From the NCBI GenBank assembly GCA_024434115.1, contig QMIT01000015.1:1-64000 (forward strand): a DNA stretch of 64,000 nt, read 5' to 3'. The notes beneath the pieces were generated by a model. That model ran no database searches. It saw only the letters and a program-made list of their open reading frames with translations, and had not been told where the DNA came from. The position numbers and the translations under genes were made by a program. Numbering within the stretch: the first letter of the stretch is position 1; every line of letters begins with the position of its first letter. This document shows, piece after piece, positions 46,582 to 56,800 of the stretch. Origin of the DNA: Chloroflexota bacterium. Lineage in GTDB: Bacteria; Chloroflexota; Anaerolineae; Aggregatilineales; J027.

Positions 46582-46953
46582 TTACGTTTGCAGATAATCG
46601 GCAACCTTGCGTAATACCTCGTCAAAGCGAAAGGGTTTGCTGATGTAATCAACCGCTCCGACTTCTGCCAACCGTACCAAATCTACTTCACCTGCCAACG
46701 CACTGATAAAAATCACTGGAATATGCTGAAGCTGTGGATCGGCCTTTAATTGTCCACATACCTCATAGCCATTCATACCCGGCATGTTAATGTCCAGCAA
46801 AATCAAATCCGGAGCCGCCGCACGCACCGCTGTGAGGGCCATCTGTCCGCTCAACACCGCTCGGACTTTATAGCCCTCATCCTTCAGCACCCCGACCAAG
46901 ATTTTAAGGTTCTCCGGGGTATCATCCACTATCAAAATGTCGGCAGAAGGCAT
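46582..46953 (-). CDS. Single-domain response regulator
   Basis: 123-residue receiver with acidic VDDT (9-12), Asp54 in [12 protein letters not shown] and Lys in [10 protein letters not shown]. The start is ATG 46953, 8 nt after AAGGA; ATG 46959 lies too close. It is 14 nt from the hybrid kinase gene and 11 nt from the STAS gene, so it most likely belongs to the same phosphorelay. Confidence 0.9.
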   Translation of the reverse strand: MPSADILIVDDTPENLKILVGVLKDEGYKVRAVLSGQMALTAVRAAAPDLILLDINMPGMNGYEVCGQLKADPQLQHIPVIFISALAGEVDLVRLAEVGAVDYISKPFRFDEVLRKVADYLQT

Positions 46954-46964
46954 GACCATGATCC

Positions 46965-47297
46965 TTAAAAAGCATTTACCGCATCAGCCGTGCTATCAAA
47001 CATCCTGAAGAAGTTATCAAACCCTACAATTTGGAAAACACGCTTCACTCGGCTGTTGACCGCCGAGAGGTAGAGTTCGCCGCCTTTTTCTCGGTTGAAG
47101 GTTAAAAATTCAGCGAGAACACGCAGCCCTGCACTGTTGATATACTGCACGGTGGATAAATCCAGCACCATTTTGCTTTTGCCTGCTTCCGCCGCCGATT
47201 GAAGCGTTTGCTCCATCTTGGTCGCGCCATCATTATCAATCCGACCATTTAACGAAAAAACGACCACGCCCTTTTCTTCACGTTGCGTAATGTCCAT
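46965..47297 (-). CDS. STAS-domain anti-sigma factor antagonist
   Basis: 110 residues of the SpoIIAA/RsbV fold. The conserved loop is DLSTVQYINSAGLRVL, with the phosphorylatable Ser near residue 55. GGAGG sits 8 nt upstream of the ATG. It would bind an anti-sigma kinase of the RsbW type, which is not in this window. Its place ahead of a receiver and a hybrid kinase suggests a partner-switching link to two-component signalling. Confidence 0.9.
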   Translation of the reverse strand: MDITQREEKGVVVFSLNGRIDNDGATKMEQTLQSAAEAGKSKMVLDLSTVQYINSAGLRVLAEFLTFNREKGGELYLSAVNSRVKRVFQIVGFDNFFRMFDSTADAVNAF

Positions 47298-47335
47298 TAT
47301 GCCAAGCCTCCAATTTACTTATAGGATTGAGCAGC

Positions 47336-47360
47336 GGGGATAGGCTTTGCACCTATCCCC
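47336..47360. other. 9-bp hairpin between permease and STAS genes
   Basis: GGGGATAGG (47336-47344) pairs perfectly with CCTATCCCC (47352-47360), with a 7-nt loop. The minus-strand 3' side has no T-run, so it is either a weak terminator for the permease or an mRNA end stabiliser. Confidence 0.45.
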
Positions 47361-47399
47361 CTATCTCAATTATCCGTTAGCAACCCTTCGGGGGCAACT

Positions 47400-49841
47400 T
47401 TATTGATAGCGCAGAATGTCGGAGACGGTCTTACGTGCAGCCGAGAGTGAAGGCCACAGGCTAGAGACGGTGGATACCAAGAGCATTCCAATCAGGCCCA
47501 CAATCGGCGCGGCAATCGGATAGTTCAAGTCCAACATATCCCCAAAACCGAGGGCTTCCGTCAGGGCAATACTCAGCAGGTAGCTTATTGGCAAACCTAC
47601 CGCCCACGCGATCAACCCAACAATGAGACCTTCCGTCAGGAATTGGCTGACCACCGTGCGGGAGCTTGCCCCGATGGAGCGCATCACACCAATTTCCTTT
47701 TGACGCTCAAACACACTCATCGAAAGGGCTGTCAGCAGTCCCAATCCACCCACCAGCGCAATCAAGGCGGCGGTCAGATTGAAAATCATGCGGAAGCTGT
47801 TGATCATGTTGGTAATGTTCTCAACGATCTCCGGGAAGTTTTGATAGCTGGCGGTAATGCCCTTGCCCAACAGAACTTCATTGATTTCGTCAATCTTATC
47901 GGCGGTTTCTTTGACCGTCGGGTCCTCGGCATCAAGGGATATGGCGATGTCACGTGCAACGGGTTCGCCATTCAGGGTATACCCCGCCATTTCAGACAGG
48001 GCCTGCCAGCGCATGAACACCAGATCAAAGGGATACTTCGCCAGACCCACCACTTCGACTTCACGACTGTTACCCGCAATACGAATGGTAATCCGATCAC
48101 CCGCATGGGCGTTCATGGTCGTGGCGATATTGTTGCTCAACACCACGCCATAGGGGTCAGTGCCTTCGCCCCACAGCGAACCTTCCAACAGTTCGACATT
48201 GTACGCAGGATTCTCGGCTTCTGGGTCATACCCATTGGCATAGCTGAATCCACCGGTACTCGCAGGCGGGGTATACCCATCAATTTCGATCTGAATCCCA
48301 CTCACCGGTTCAACCGCCGCGATACCATCCACTTCTTCATTCAGCGTGGTCTGAATCGCGTTGAAATCTTGTTGTTGTGTCGGCACGATATAAATATCCG
48401 TCGCGCCGTAAGTCCCAACAATGGTATCCATCAGATCGTCAATGGCCGCAAACAGGGCAAAAATCCCCATGAAAGCACCCGCCGCCATTGCCAGCGTCAG
48501 CACGGTGAAGGCCAGCCGACCCTTTTTCTGGCTAACATTGCTCATACCCTGACGCACGTTGATTGAAACAGGCAGTTTGGCAATCAATTTCGCAATGGGG
48601 CCGTTGCCATACTTGGAGCTAATGCCGAGATCGAGCATCGCATCCAAAATCTTGACCCGTGTCCCATTAAACACCGGGAGAAGCGCTGCCAACACAGGCA
48701 CAGCCAAGCCTATACCAATGCCCAAGAAGATCGCACGGGGAGCCAGCACAAAATCTTCGATAATCGTACCCATCGTGGTCGCCAAAGCCTGTGCCGCAAA
48801 ATACCCTGCCGGAATACCCAGCACCACACCCGGAATGACCCCGAAGACGCCATAGGCCAGCGCGATACCCACGTAGATGAAGAAATTATCGCCGCGTGAC
48901 GCCCCCAAAGATTTCATCACCCCGATTTGGCGTTTCTGTTCGATGACGATGGAGTTGACCACATTGATCACCAAGAAACCGGACACAATCAGAGCGGTCA
49001 GGCCAAGCATCCCCAAGACGTTACTCGTATCCGTCGCGCTTTTGATCTGTTCATTCTTGGCGGGGTCGGCGGTGTAATTCAGGTCAGGGATAAAGCTGGT
49101 GGTATCCGCCAACGATTGGGCAAAAGCGTTGGATTGTTCATCCGCCAATTTGTAGCTGGTGAAGCGTGTGAAGATGTAGTTCACATACGAAATGCCGGTG
49201 ATATACTGGGCATCTTCGAAAGTGGTGAACACTGAAACCACCGGATCGTAGTTGAAATCGAGCATATACGGTTGGAACACGATGGCGGTAATCGTCCATG
49301 TCTCCACCGGAATTTCAGCACCACCCCCGGCTAGACTGACCATACGCAGATTTAAAGTATCGCCAACTTCAAGGCCGAATTCCTTCGCCATGCGTTGTTC
49401 GACGGCTAATTGGCGCTGACCGGACACAGGATATTCGCCATCAATGACGCGCATAGGTTCAAGCTCGCTCTCACCCATCGGCGCATAGCTGGAAATCACC
49501 ATGCCGTCTTCAAATTTATCGCCATCGTCCGCTTGGAAATAGACCAAACTTGCCAGATAGCCCTCAACCGTTGTGACATCGGGATAGGCTTGCACTTGAT
49601 TCAGCAGAACATCATTGGGGGTGGGTGTTTGACCCGCCGCCAAATTGAGATGGGTCTTCATCATCGCCAATTTGTCTACTTGAATATCGTCCTCAAGGCG
49701 ATTGACGATTAAATCACCCATCGTAAACAGGGTAACAACGCCAAAAACGCCGATAAAAATGCTCATGGATACAAGGGCAGTACGTCCCTTGCGGGAGAGA
49801 ATGTCTCCAAAAATCTTGCGAATACGTGTTTTAGCCATCAT
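47400..49841 (-). CDS. Duplicated FtsX/MacB-type ABC transporter permease
   Basis: About 813 residues. The N-terminal membrane helix (about 25-45) precedes a MacB-like periplasmic domain. A three-helix FtsX unit with QIGVMKSLGASR follows, then a second helix, a second periplasmic domain and a final FtsX unit with EIGVMRSIGASSR. The two halves are diverged duplicates, as in large ABC permeases of the lipoprotein or peptide export type. No ATPase gene is adjacent, so it must use one encoded elsewhere. ATG 49841 follows GAGGGG by 7 nt. Confidence 0.88.
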   Translation of the reverse strand: MMAKTRIRKIFGDILSRKGRTALVSMSIFIGVFGVVTLFTMGDLIVNRLEDDIQVDKLAMMKTHLNLAAGQTPTPNDVLLNQVQAYPDVTTVEGYLASLVYFQADDGDKFEDGMVISSYAPMGESELEPMRVIDGEYPVSGQRQLAVEQRMAKEFGLEVGDTLNLRMVSLAGGGAEIPVETWTITAIVFQPYMLDFNYDPVVSVFTTFEDAQYITGISYVNYIFTRFTSYKLADEQSNAFAQSLADTTSFIPDLNYTADPAKNEQIKSATDTSNVLGMLGLTALIVSGFLVINVVNSIVIEQKRQIGVMKSLGASRGDNFFIYVGIALAYGVFGVIPGVVLGIPAGYFAAQALATTMGTIIEDFVLAPRAIFLGIGIGLAVPVLAALLPVFNGTRVKILDAMLDLGISSKYGNGPIAKLIAKLPVSINVRQGMSNVSQKKGRLAFTVLTLAMAAGAFMGIFALFAAIDDLMDTIVGTYGATDIYIVPTQQQDFNAIQTTLNEEVDGIAAVEPVSGIQIEIDGYTPPASTGGFSYANGYDPEAENPAYNVELLEGSLWGEGTDPYGVVLSNNIATTMNAHAGDRITIRIAGNSREVEVVGLAKYPFDLVFMRWQALSEMAGYTLNGEPVARDIAISLDAEDPTVKETADKIDEINEVLLGKGITASYQNFPEIVENITNMINSFRMIFNLTAALIALVGGLGLLTALSMSVFERQKEIGVMRSIGASSRTVVSQFLTEGLIVGLIAWAVGLPISYLLSIALTEALGFGDMLDLNYPIAAPIVGLIGMLLVSTVSSLWPSLSAARKTVSDILRYQ

Positions 49842-49983
49842 GATGAGTCCCCTCGTTTGATTCCTCGATGATGAACTCAGTGTAAACAAAGCCACCCGGT
49901 ATCTCACCGGGCATATGGTCGAAATTTCCTACAACTTCTGGCTTAGTCAGGTGACTAATTCTGAGGTGTATTACGCCGACTGT

Positions 49984-51192
49984 TTAACTGACGAAGCTTA
50001 ACCAGAGCACACCGAGCGCTATAGTAATGAGGGTAATTGGAACACCCGCCCGTAAATAGGCCATAAAGGTTAACTTTACACCGCGAGTGGATGCAATTTC
50101 GGCCACAATCAGATTCGCCGCCGAGCCAAGCAGGGTCAAATTGCCCGCCAACGTGGACGACATCGCCAGTGTTAACCAGCCCTGTTGGGGATTAGCCAGC
50201 GAGTCCATTTCCGAGCGGAGCAGCAAAACCGCCGGAACGTTGGAGATGACATTACTCAGTGCTGCCGTCGCCAAACTTAATGGCCCTACCCCACCGCGAA
50301 TCACCGGAGAAATGGCCTCAAACAAATCTTCGCTAATTCCTGTAGCCTCAATCGTACCCGTCACCACAAACAGGCCACCAAAAAAGGCCAGCAGACCCCA
50401 GTCAATATCCAACAATTTATGGGGACGGATACGTGAAATCAACAGCAGGCCCGCCGCCACACATGCCGAAGAAACAATCGGCAACCCGGCCAAAAACGCC
50501 ATCAGTAGGCCCGCCACGACTGCAATCGTTCGCCACAACAGCGGCGGGAAGATTTGGGGCGATTCCACTTCAGTGCGAGGCAGTCTGCCACGAAATTCTT
50601 GGGGAAACACCAGCACAATCACCACCCAACATACCGCCATGCCAATCAGCGCGACAGGGGCGAGATAAGTCAGAAATGCCAGATAACTGATGTCGCTGGC
50701 CTGCCCGATAATCAAATTTTGGGGATTCCCCGTGATTGTCGCAGTCGAACCCACATTGGTCGCGGTGGCGAGGCCGATCAAATAGGGGATAGGGTCGCGT
50801 TTGAGGCGGGTAGTCAAATCCACCACCATCGGCGTAAACAACAGGCAAATCGTGTCATTTAGAAACAGTGCCGAAAACACCCCTGCCGCCAAAATGACCA
50901 GCGCCAAGAGCATCCGGGGTGACTTGGCAACCTCCAATACCCGTCCGCCGACGAGTTCAAAGAAGCCCGATAGACGTAGATTAGCATTAATGACCATCAT
51001 CGCCGCCAACAACAAAATCGTACCGACATCCAATGAAGCGATGGCCTCATCTTCTTGGATGGCTCCCACTGCAATCAGGGTAGCCGCACCGACCAGCGCA
51101 ATCGTCGCGCGATTCATCCGCAGGCGTGGCACACTGCCAACTGCCACCCCTGCATAGGTCATAAGGACAATCCCAATGGTTAAAGCAATCAT
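49984..51192 (-). CDS. SLC13/ArsB-type anion permease
   Basis: 402 residues, almost entirely hydrophobic (about 11 segments). Family features are NDTICLLFTPMVVDLT, GLATATNVGSTATITGNPQN (the conserved substrate loop) and a matching second-half SNVISNVPAVLLL and LLGSAANLIVAE. Members carry dicarboxylate, citrate, sulfate or arsenite, usually with Na+ or H+. Its start overlaps the MFS gene stop by 4 nt, so the two are coupled. Confidence 0.88.
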   Translation of the reverse strand: MIALTIGIVLMTYAGVAVGSVPRLRMNRATIALVGAATLIAVGAIQEDEAIASLDVGTILLLAAMMVINANLRLSGFFELVGGRVLEVAKSPRMLLALVILAAGVFSALFLNDTICLLFTPMVVDLTTRLKRDPIPYLIGLATATNVGSTATITGNPQNLIIGQASDISYLAFLTYLAPVALIGMAVCWVVIVLVFPQEFRGRLPRTEVESPQIFPPLLWRTIAVVAGLLMAFLAGLPIVSSACVAAGLLLISRIRPHKLLDIDWGLLAFFGGLFVVTGTIEATGISEDLFEAISPVIRGGVGPLSLATAALSNVISNVPAVLLLRSEMDSLANPQQGWLTLAMSSTLAGNLTLLGSAANLIVAEIASTRGVKLTFMAYLRAGVPITLITIALGVLWLSFVS

Positions 51193-52394
51193 CCCGTTAT
51201 TTCACTCTTCGTAGCAGCATGGCCGGGGCGATTGATGACAGTGTAGGCCACTGCCATAATGATGACGAGCACAAAGAAAAAGGGCGGAATAATTTCGAGA
51301 CTAGAACGTTCAGCCAGAATGCCGACAAGTCCCGGGATACCCCCTCCACCAATACTGGCGGCAGCAACCTGAAACCCAATCGCGTTGGGCGCGTGTGAGG
51401 GGCCAAGTCGTTCTTGGGTATTCGTGACCATCAAGGCGAAAATTGGAGCGAGCATAAATCCATAAATGACCAAACCGACAAAGCTTACCGTGTCGCTTGG
51501 ATTCCACCACAATAGCGCCATGCCAACCGCCGCACCACTCAAACAACCTTGTACCAAAATATGGGTATTCACCCGATTGATAATCGCCCCAAAGAAAATC
51601 CGACCAATTGTGAAGCTGCCCCAATAAAGGCTGACCCAGAACCGCGCTGCACTTTCGGAGATGCCGCGTTCTTCATGAAACAAACTAAACGACCACTGTC
51701 CGGCACCTAACTCGACCCCCGTATACGCCATAAACAAAATGATCCCAAGCCAGACAATCGGCATACGTAACGTTGAAAGGGCATCAGCGTGCTGGACGGG
51801 TTCTTCGGATTGATGGGCCATCTTCAGACTCGGCCACGACTGCCGTGTAAGCAGAAACAAAGCCACTAAGCTCAGATACATCCCACCGATAATGGCCGGG
51901 CCAATCCGCCATGACGTATCGCTGTTCAAAATGGCGTTCATCATCAACGGCGCAATCGTCGAGCCAATGCCAAAACAGGCGTGCAGCCAATTCATCAGGC
52001 GTGGGCCATAATGGGCAGCAAAGTATACATTCATGCCCCCGTCCAAAATACCCGCCCCCGTGCCACCAAACAATCCGGCCAAGACCAATAGCGCAAATGA
52101 GGGTGCGATGGCGTACCCCAAGACCCCCATCGCGCCAAGCACGCAGCTTAGAGCTAAAAGGCTGGCAGCAGGTAGACGGGCCATTAACCACCCACTGACA
52201 AAACTTGCCAGAAAATACCCAGCAGTGCTGGCAAACAGCACAAGGGCAACGGCATCTCGCGGCTGGTCAAATGTCTCGCGCATATAGGGCGACCACGCCA
52301 CCCCTAACATCGCACCGGGCATACCCAAAACGATAAAACTGAAATACGCGATAGCAACCACAGACAATTGACGATTTTGAGAAGAGGGATTCAA
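51189..52394 (-). CDS. MFS transporter
   Basis: 401 residues with 12 hydrophobic segments. The layout and GLFGGTGAGILDGGMNVYF resemble fucose-permease/FPN-type MFS proteins, often sugar carriers. The start appears to be TTG 52394, with AAAGGA about 9 nt upstream; no ATG fits the N-terminus better. Substrate is unknown. Coupled to the SLC13-type permease. Confidence 0.85.
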   Translation of the reverse strand: MNPSSQNRQLSVVAIAYFSFIVLGMPGAMLGVAWSPYMRETFDQPRDAVALVLFASTAGYFLASFVSGWLMARLPAASLLALSCVLGAMGVLGYAIAPSFALLVLAGLFGGTGAGILDGGMNVYFAAHYGPRLMNWLHACFGIGSTIAPLMMNAILNSDTSWRIGPAIIGGMYLSLVALFLLTRQSWPSLKMAHQSEEPVQHADALSTLRMPIVWLGIILFMAYTGVELGAGQWSFSLFHEERGISESAARFWVSLYWGSFTIGRIFFGAIINRVNTHILVQGCLSGAAVGMALLWWNPSDTVSFVGLVIYGFMLAPIFALMVTNTQERLGPSHAPNAIGFQVAAASIGGGGIPGLVGILAERSSLEIIPPFFFVLVIIMAVAYTVINRPGHAATKSEITG

Positions 52395-52686
52395 GGGAGT
52401 GTGTCCTTTAGGTCAAGACAAGCATATAAAAGCAATGCAACGGTAGATTGTGGAGAATGATGGTTTTCGCCAGTCCGATTGTCCACGTGCTGGCGTTCAG
52501 CCCACACTTTAGTATCGCCAATCTTAACCCATGATTCCAGTGGATAAATACCCAATTGCATTGCATTTTGTAATGCCATGTCCAGTACCATGAGTGTGTT
52601 AAATCGGCATAATCTGCTCATGTCTGAATCTAACGAGGACAAGCAAAAGCAAAAACGCTTCCGGCTTTGAAGCGAGAAGCGTGAGA

Positions 52687-52759
52687 TGCCCCCAAGGGGA
52701 TTCGAACCCCTGTTTTGGCCTTGAAAGGGCCGCGTCCTGGTCCACTAGACGATGGGGGC
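52687..52759 (-). tRNA. tRNA-Glu (anticodon TTC)
   Basis: On the minus strand the 7-bp acceptor stem is GCCCCCA/TGGGGGC, the D arm contains TCTAGTGGACCAGGA, and the anticodon loop CTTTCAA gives TTC. The T arm is AGGGG-TTCGAAT-CCCCT. CCA is not encoded. The outermost anticodon-stem pair is a C-A mismatch, leaving four good pairs. Confidence 0.93.
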
Positions 52760-52853
52760 GGACAACGAGGGTACATTCTACACAGTCACTTTAGACTGGT
52801 CAAGACACAACTTTGCCACCGATTCCATCATTCAAGCGAATTGGATGAACAAT

Positions 52854-52889
52854 AAAAAACCCCTATTTCACTCTTGAAAACGGGGTTTT
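52854..52889 (-). terminator. Rho-independent terminator after the V4R gene
   Basis: Reading the minus strand, AAAACCCC (52889-52882) pairs with GGGGTTTT (52863-52856), followed by two more T (52855-52854). The loop is 18 nt. It lies about 30 nt after the stop of the V4R gene. Confidence 0.8.
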
Positions 52890-52917
52890 GCATCAATCTT
52901 TGGTAGTGTCTAGGATA

Positions 52918-53547
52918 TTAACCAATCGGCTCTTTAAAAATCACATAGCGTCCGATGTCGTCGCCTTTGGCAATACAGGTTGCCATATCTACCTTAAATT
53001 CATGACCGCCTGATACCCAGCGCAGACCTTCTTGCAACAACCCTTGTCCCAGATAACACACCGGGCGGTCAGCAGTACGCTTCCAACACATGGGGCAGCG
53101 TTCCAGTGTGTAAACAAATTTATCATTTTCTTCAGTCACGTTTGAAATCTGGTCAGAAAATTGGGTCAAAATATTCGCCATCGCCGGCAAACCGATCTTC
53201 AATTTGGCAGGCAGTGGCAGCACCTTAAATGCAAGGTCGCCCACCCCGGCCAATGCCCCAAACCCTTTGAGACCCTCGGCAAATGTCGCTCGGCCTGCAC
53301 GCAGCGCCAAACCACGGCCACCGCGCGGGCCATACATTTCTTCTAGTGCGACATTTAAGGCCGTGATATGGGCAAAGTCGAACTGTTTTTCAAGGTTATC
53401 GGGCGGGTAGCTCCCGATAAACTCCTCAAGTCCGGCGAGGTGCAGAATCGCGTTCAAGCCATTCTTGCCCATGATTTCTTCCATCGCCATCAGGATAATG
53501 AGGGCAAATTTGTTCGGGTAATTAAAGCCGCTTTTTTCCGGTGGCAT
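52918..53547 (-). CDS. V4R (4-vinyl reductase) domain protein
   Basis: 209 residues. The C-terminal half (about 75-205) is a V4R domain: LERCPMCWKR, DRPVCYLGQGLLQEGLRWVSGGHEFKV and ATCIAKGDD, with three to four cysteines in the positions typical of the domain. V4R domains bind small ligands and occur as sensors or as parts of chlorophyll-type enzymes. It stands alone here with no enzyme neighbours, so a sensor role is more likely. ATG 53547. Confidence 0.85.
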   Translation of the reverse strand: MPPEKSGFNYPNKFALIILMAMEEIMGKNGLNAILHLAGLEEFIGSYPPDNLEKQFDFAHITALNVALEEMYGPRGGRGLALRAGRATFAEGLKGFGALAGVGDLAFKVLPLPAKLKIGLPAMANILTQFSDQISNVTEENDKFVYTLERCPMCWKRTADRPVCYLGQGLLQEGLRWVSGGHEFKVDMATCIAKGDDIGRYVIFKEPIG

Positions 53548-53818
53548 TGTGCCTGATCCTCCAATCGGTGAGGGTGCTTACAAACCTTAATCTGCCTATG
53601 GGGAAGGGGGCCAGTTGCGATTGATGGGACTCACCGCTGAGAAACGACCCCTGCCGCGCATTAGTATAATCTAAAATGAATTTGTTGTCACTAAAAGTGT
53701 TCCCAAGAAACAACATCATCAATTTAACCACAATTCTACAGAATATAGCAAGTCCACTACCCGTTTGTCCTCAACAAAGCTATATTAATGAAATACGGCA
53801 TCCAAAAAATTTATCAAG

Positions 53819-56800
53819 ATGGGCACGATGACCATGCAGTTGACTCCTGAACAACGACAGGCAATTGAAATAACCGACAAAAATCTCGTGGTGGTCGCTG
53901 GCGCTGGCAGTGGCAAAACCTTCGTGCTGGTACAGCGATTTATGCACCTGCTCGACCAAAACCCCACATGGACACTGCCCTCCATTGTTGCCATTACGTT
54001 TACCGAAAAAGCCGCCCGTGAAATGCGAGATCGTGTGCGTCAAGAGATTAGCCAACGCGCAGCCCACACGCCCCCCGATGACCCAAATGCCAAGCGCTGG
54101 CGTACCCATGAAGCCAGTTTAGATAGCGCTCGTATTGGCACGATCCACAGCCTCTGCGCTCAAATTCTACGGGCCAACGCCGTCGAAGCCAACCTTGACC
54201 CCGAATTTGAAGTGCTGGACGAAATTGATACGGCCATCTTACTCGATGAAGCGATTGACCAGAGCCTTGCCGAATTATTGGAAACTCCCGCTCGTGCTTT
54301 GTTGGTCGAATATGGCGTACAGGGGGTGCGCACCAGTCTGCACGATCTCATTACCAGTGGTCAATGTGAACGACTAATCGAGCAGTTGGCCGACAAAACC
54401 ACCGAAGTCCTGATGAAGGATTGGCAGGCAGCATGGGAGGTGAATGCCAATCGTGTCGTGGATGCCTTACGCAATGATGGTGATTTTTGGGACTGTCTCT
54501 ATTGGCCGATGTCCATTCCCGAAGCTGAACAGCCACGCGGCGACAAATTGTGGGCGGTATGGGAAGACATACTCAGCTATCGGCAAGTGTTGAAAAACGG
54601 CACCCCACTCGAAATCAAAGCCACTATCGAAAATTTGGCGGAGGCCATCGTCCTAAATGTCGGCAGCGACAAAAACTGGCAGGGTCGGCTTCACGAATCA
54701 AAAGCCATGTTGCGTACCCTGCGCGACGATCACCTTAAGACCTACAAAGGCCTATTTTTACCACCACCAATAGAACTTGACCGCCAACTCGCCGATTTGC
54801 TGTTCCATTGGCGCGAGGCGACGGCGTTGGTTAATAAACGTTTCCGCGATCTGAAAGATCAGAACGGCGCTTTAGATTTTAACGACTTGGAAAGCATGAC
54901 GGCCCACCTGCTGACGCATTCTCCACAAGTATCACGTCGCTATATCCAAGAGTTTAATCATGTGATGGTAGATGAATTCCAAGATACCAACGCGATGCAG
55001 CGCCAGATTATCTATCAACTGTGTGGTATCGGCGCGAAAAAAGCCCCGGCGGGCAAATTATTTGTAGTCGGCGACCCCAAACAGAGCATTTATGCCTTTC
55101 GCGGGGCGGATGTTAGCGTCTTTCGCCAAGTGTCGGAGGAAATTATTCAGGCAGGTGGACAACAAGTCCAACTCAGCACCTCCTTCCGCAGCCATCAGAA
55201 TCTCATCGGCTGCATCAATGAACTCTTCGGGAATCTGCTCAAAACGGAAACACGCTTTGCTTCGGCCTATAGTGTCACTTACGCCCCCATGACGGCCAAC
55301 CGTGCCTCCAGCCATACCGCCAACCAATCCCCGATCACACTCATGCTGCTGCCCAAAACAGGCAAAACTGGCTCAGGTCTGGACGCTGAAGAATCGCGGC
55401 GCTGGGAAGCCGATATTCTGGCCTCCCAATTGAGTCGCTGGGTCGAGCAAAAGCTGGAAGTCTGGGATAAAAAATTCGACCAGCATCGCCCGTTGGCTTT
55501 TGGTGACATCACCATCCTATTCCAGTCTCTAAGCAACAGCCCCCTCTATGAAGAGACTTTTCAATCCTATGGCCTGCCCTATCTGACCGTCGCGGGCAAG
55601 GGGTACTACAATCGCCAAGAGGTTTGGGATGTGATGAATCTACTGCGTGCCCTCCACAACCCCGCCGATGATTTGTCGCTGGCAGCAGCCTTACGTTCGC
55701 CCCTATTTGGCCTCAGTGATGAAGCCCTGCTGACCCTACGACTGCGCCGACACGGGGATAAACTCCTGCATTTGTGGGATGCCCTGTCGCAAGATGCTAA
55801 TCGCTCGGTCTGGGAATCGGATTGGCTGCCCATCCCTGCCGAAGACCTCTCTTCCGTCGAATTTGCCCGCCAAATCCTGACTTCGCTTCGTACTCTGGCG
55901 GGTCGTGTCACCATCGCCGAACTGATTGAGCAAATTTTGGAACGGACAGGCTTTGAAGCAATTCTGACGGGATTACCCAATGGCGAAAAACGTCGCGCCA
56001 ATGTCCAAAAATTATTGACCGTCGCCGAAAAAAGCCAGCGTGTATCATTAGGTGAATTCAACTCGTATTTGCGAGATATGGTCGAAGCCGAAGCCCGCGA
56101 AGGGGAAGCTACCCTTGAGGCTCAAAACGCCATTACCCTCATGACGGTTCATGCCAGCAAAGGCTTGGAATTCCCAGTGGTCATACTGGCCGACTGTTCA
56201 TGGAAACGTTCCGCCGACAAACCGCGCATCTCGGTTGATCCAGAAGTTGGCCCAGCCTGTCGCTTAATGGCCGATTCCAATGAATCCAATGACGATGTGG
56301 ATAAAGAGGGCTTTGTTTATAAACTCGCCCAACTTTCTGCCAATGCGCGGGAGTTGGCGGAGCGCAAACGTTTATTCTATGTAGCGGCGACCCGTGCCCA
56401 AGATATTTTGGTAATGAGTGGGCACGAAACCTCCAGTAACAGCCAAGATTGGTTAAGCCAATTACAGGCCGTTTTCAAGATCGAGTCCTACCAACCCAAC
56501 GATGAAATTCAGCCGGTGACCTATCGCTGGGGTAGTCTCAATCTCTATCGCCCCTCGACTATTCCCGCCCCACATACCTTAATTCCGCGCCGCGCCTATT
56601 CCAACCAATGGGAAACGCTAGAAAAAGGATTGTCACCAGTTGCCATCCCTCTGCCTGCCGAATTTATGCTTGCGACCACCGATGCCACCCACCTTGGTAC
56701 CCATTCCCCGGCACGCCATATCAGCGCTACCCATTTGGAAAAATTAGGCCGTGCCAAGTATGAAAAACCCGAAGAAATCGCCCGTTGGGGTTTTCGCCAG

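Noticed and set aside
47643..48566. 307-codon plus-strand ORF
   Set aside because: It is the antisense of the FtsX-type permease and has His/Arg-rich composition typical of shadow frames.
52391..52642. 83-codon ORF on the minus strand that overlaps the MFS start by 3-4 nt
   Set aside because: No ribosome site for either possible start, no domain or hydrophobic pattern, and composition looks random. The overlap with the MFS start is not enough to call a gene.
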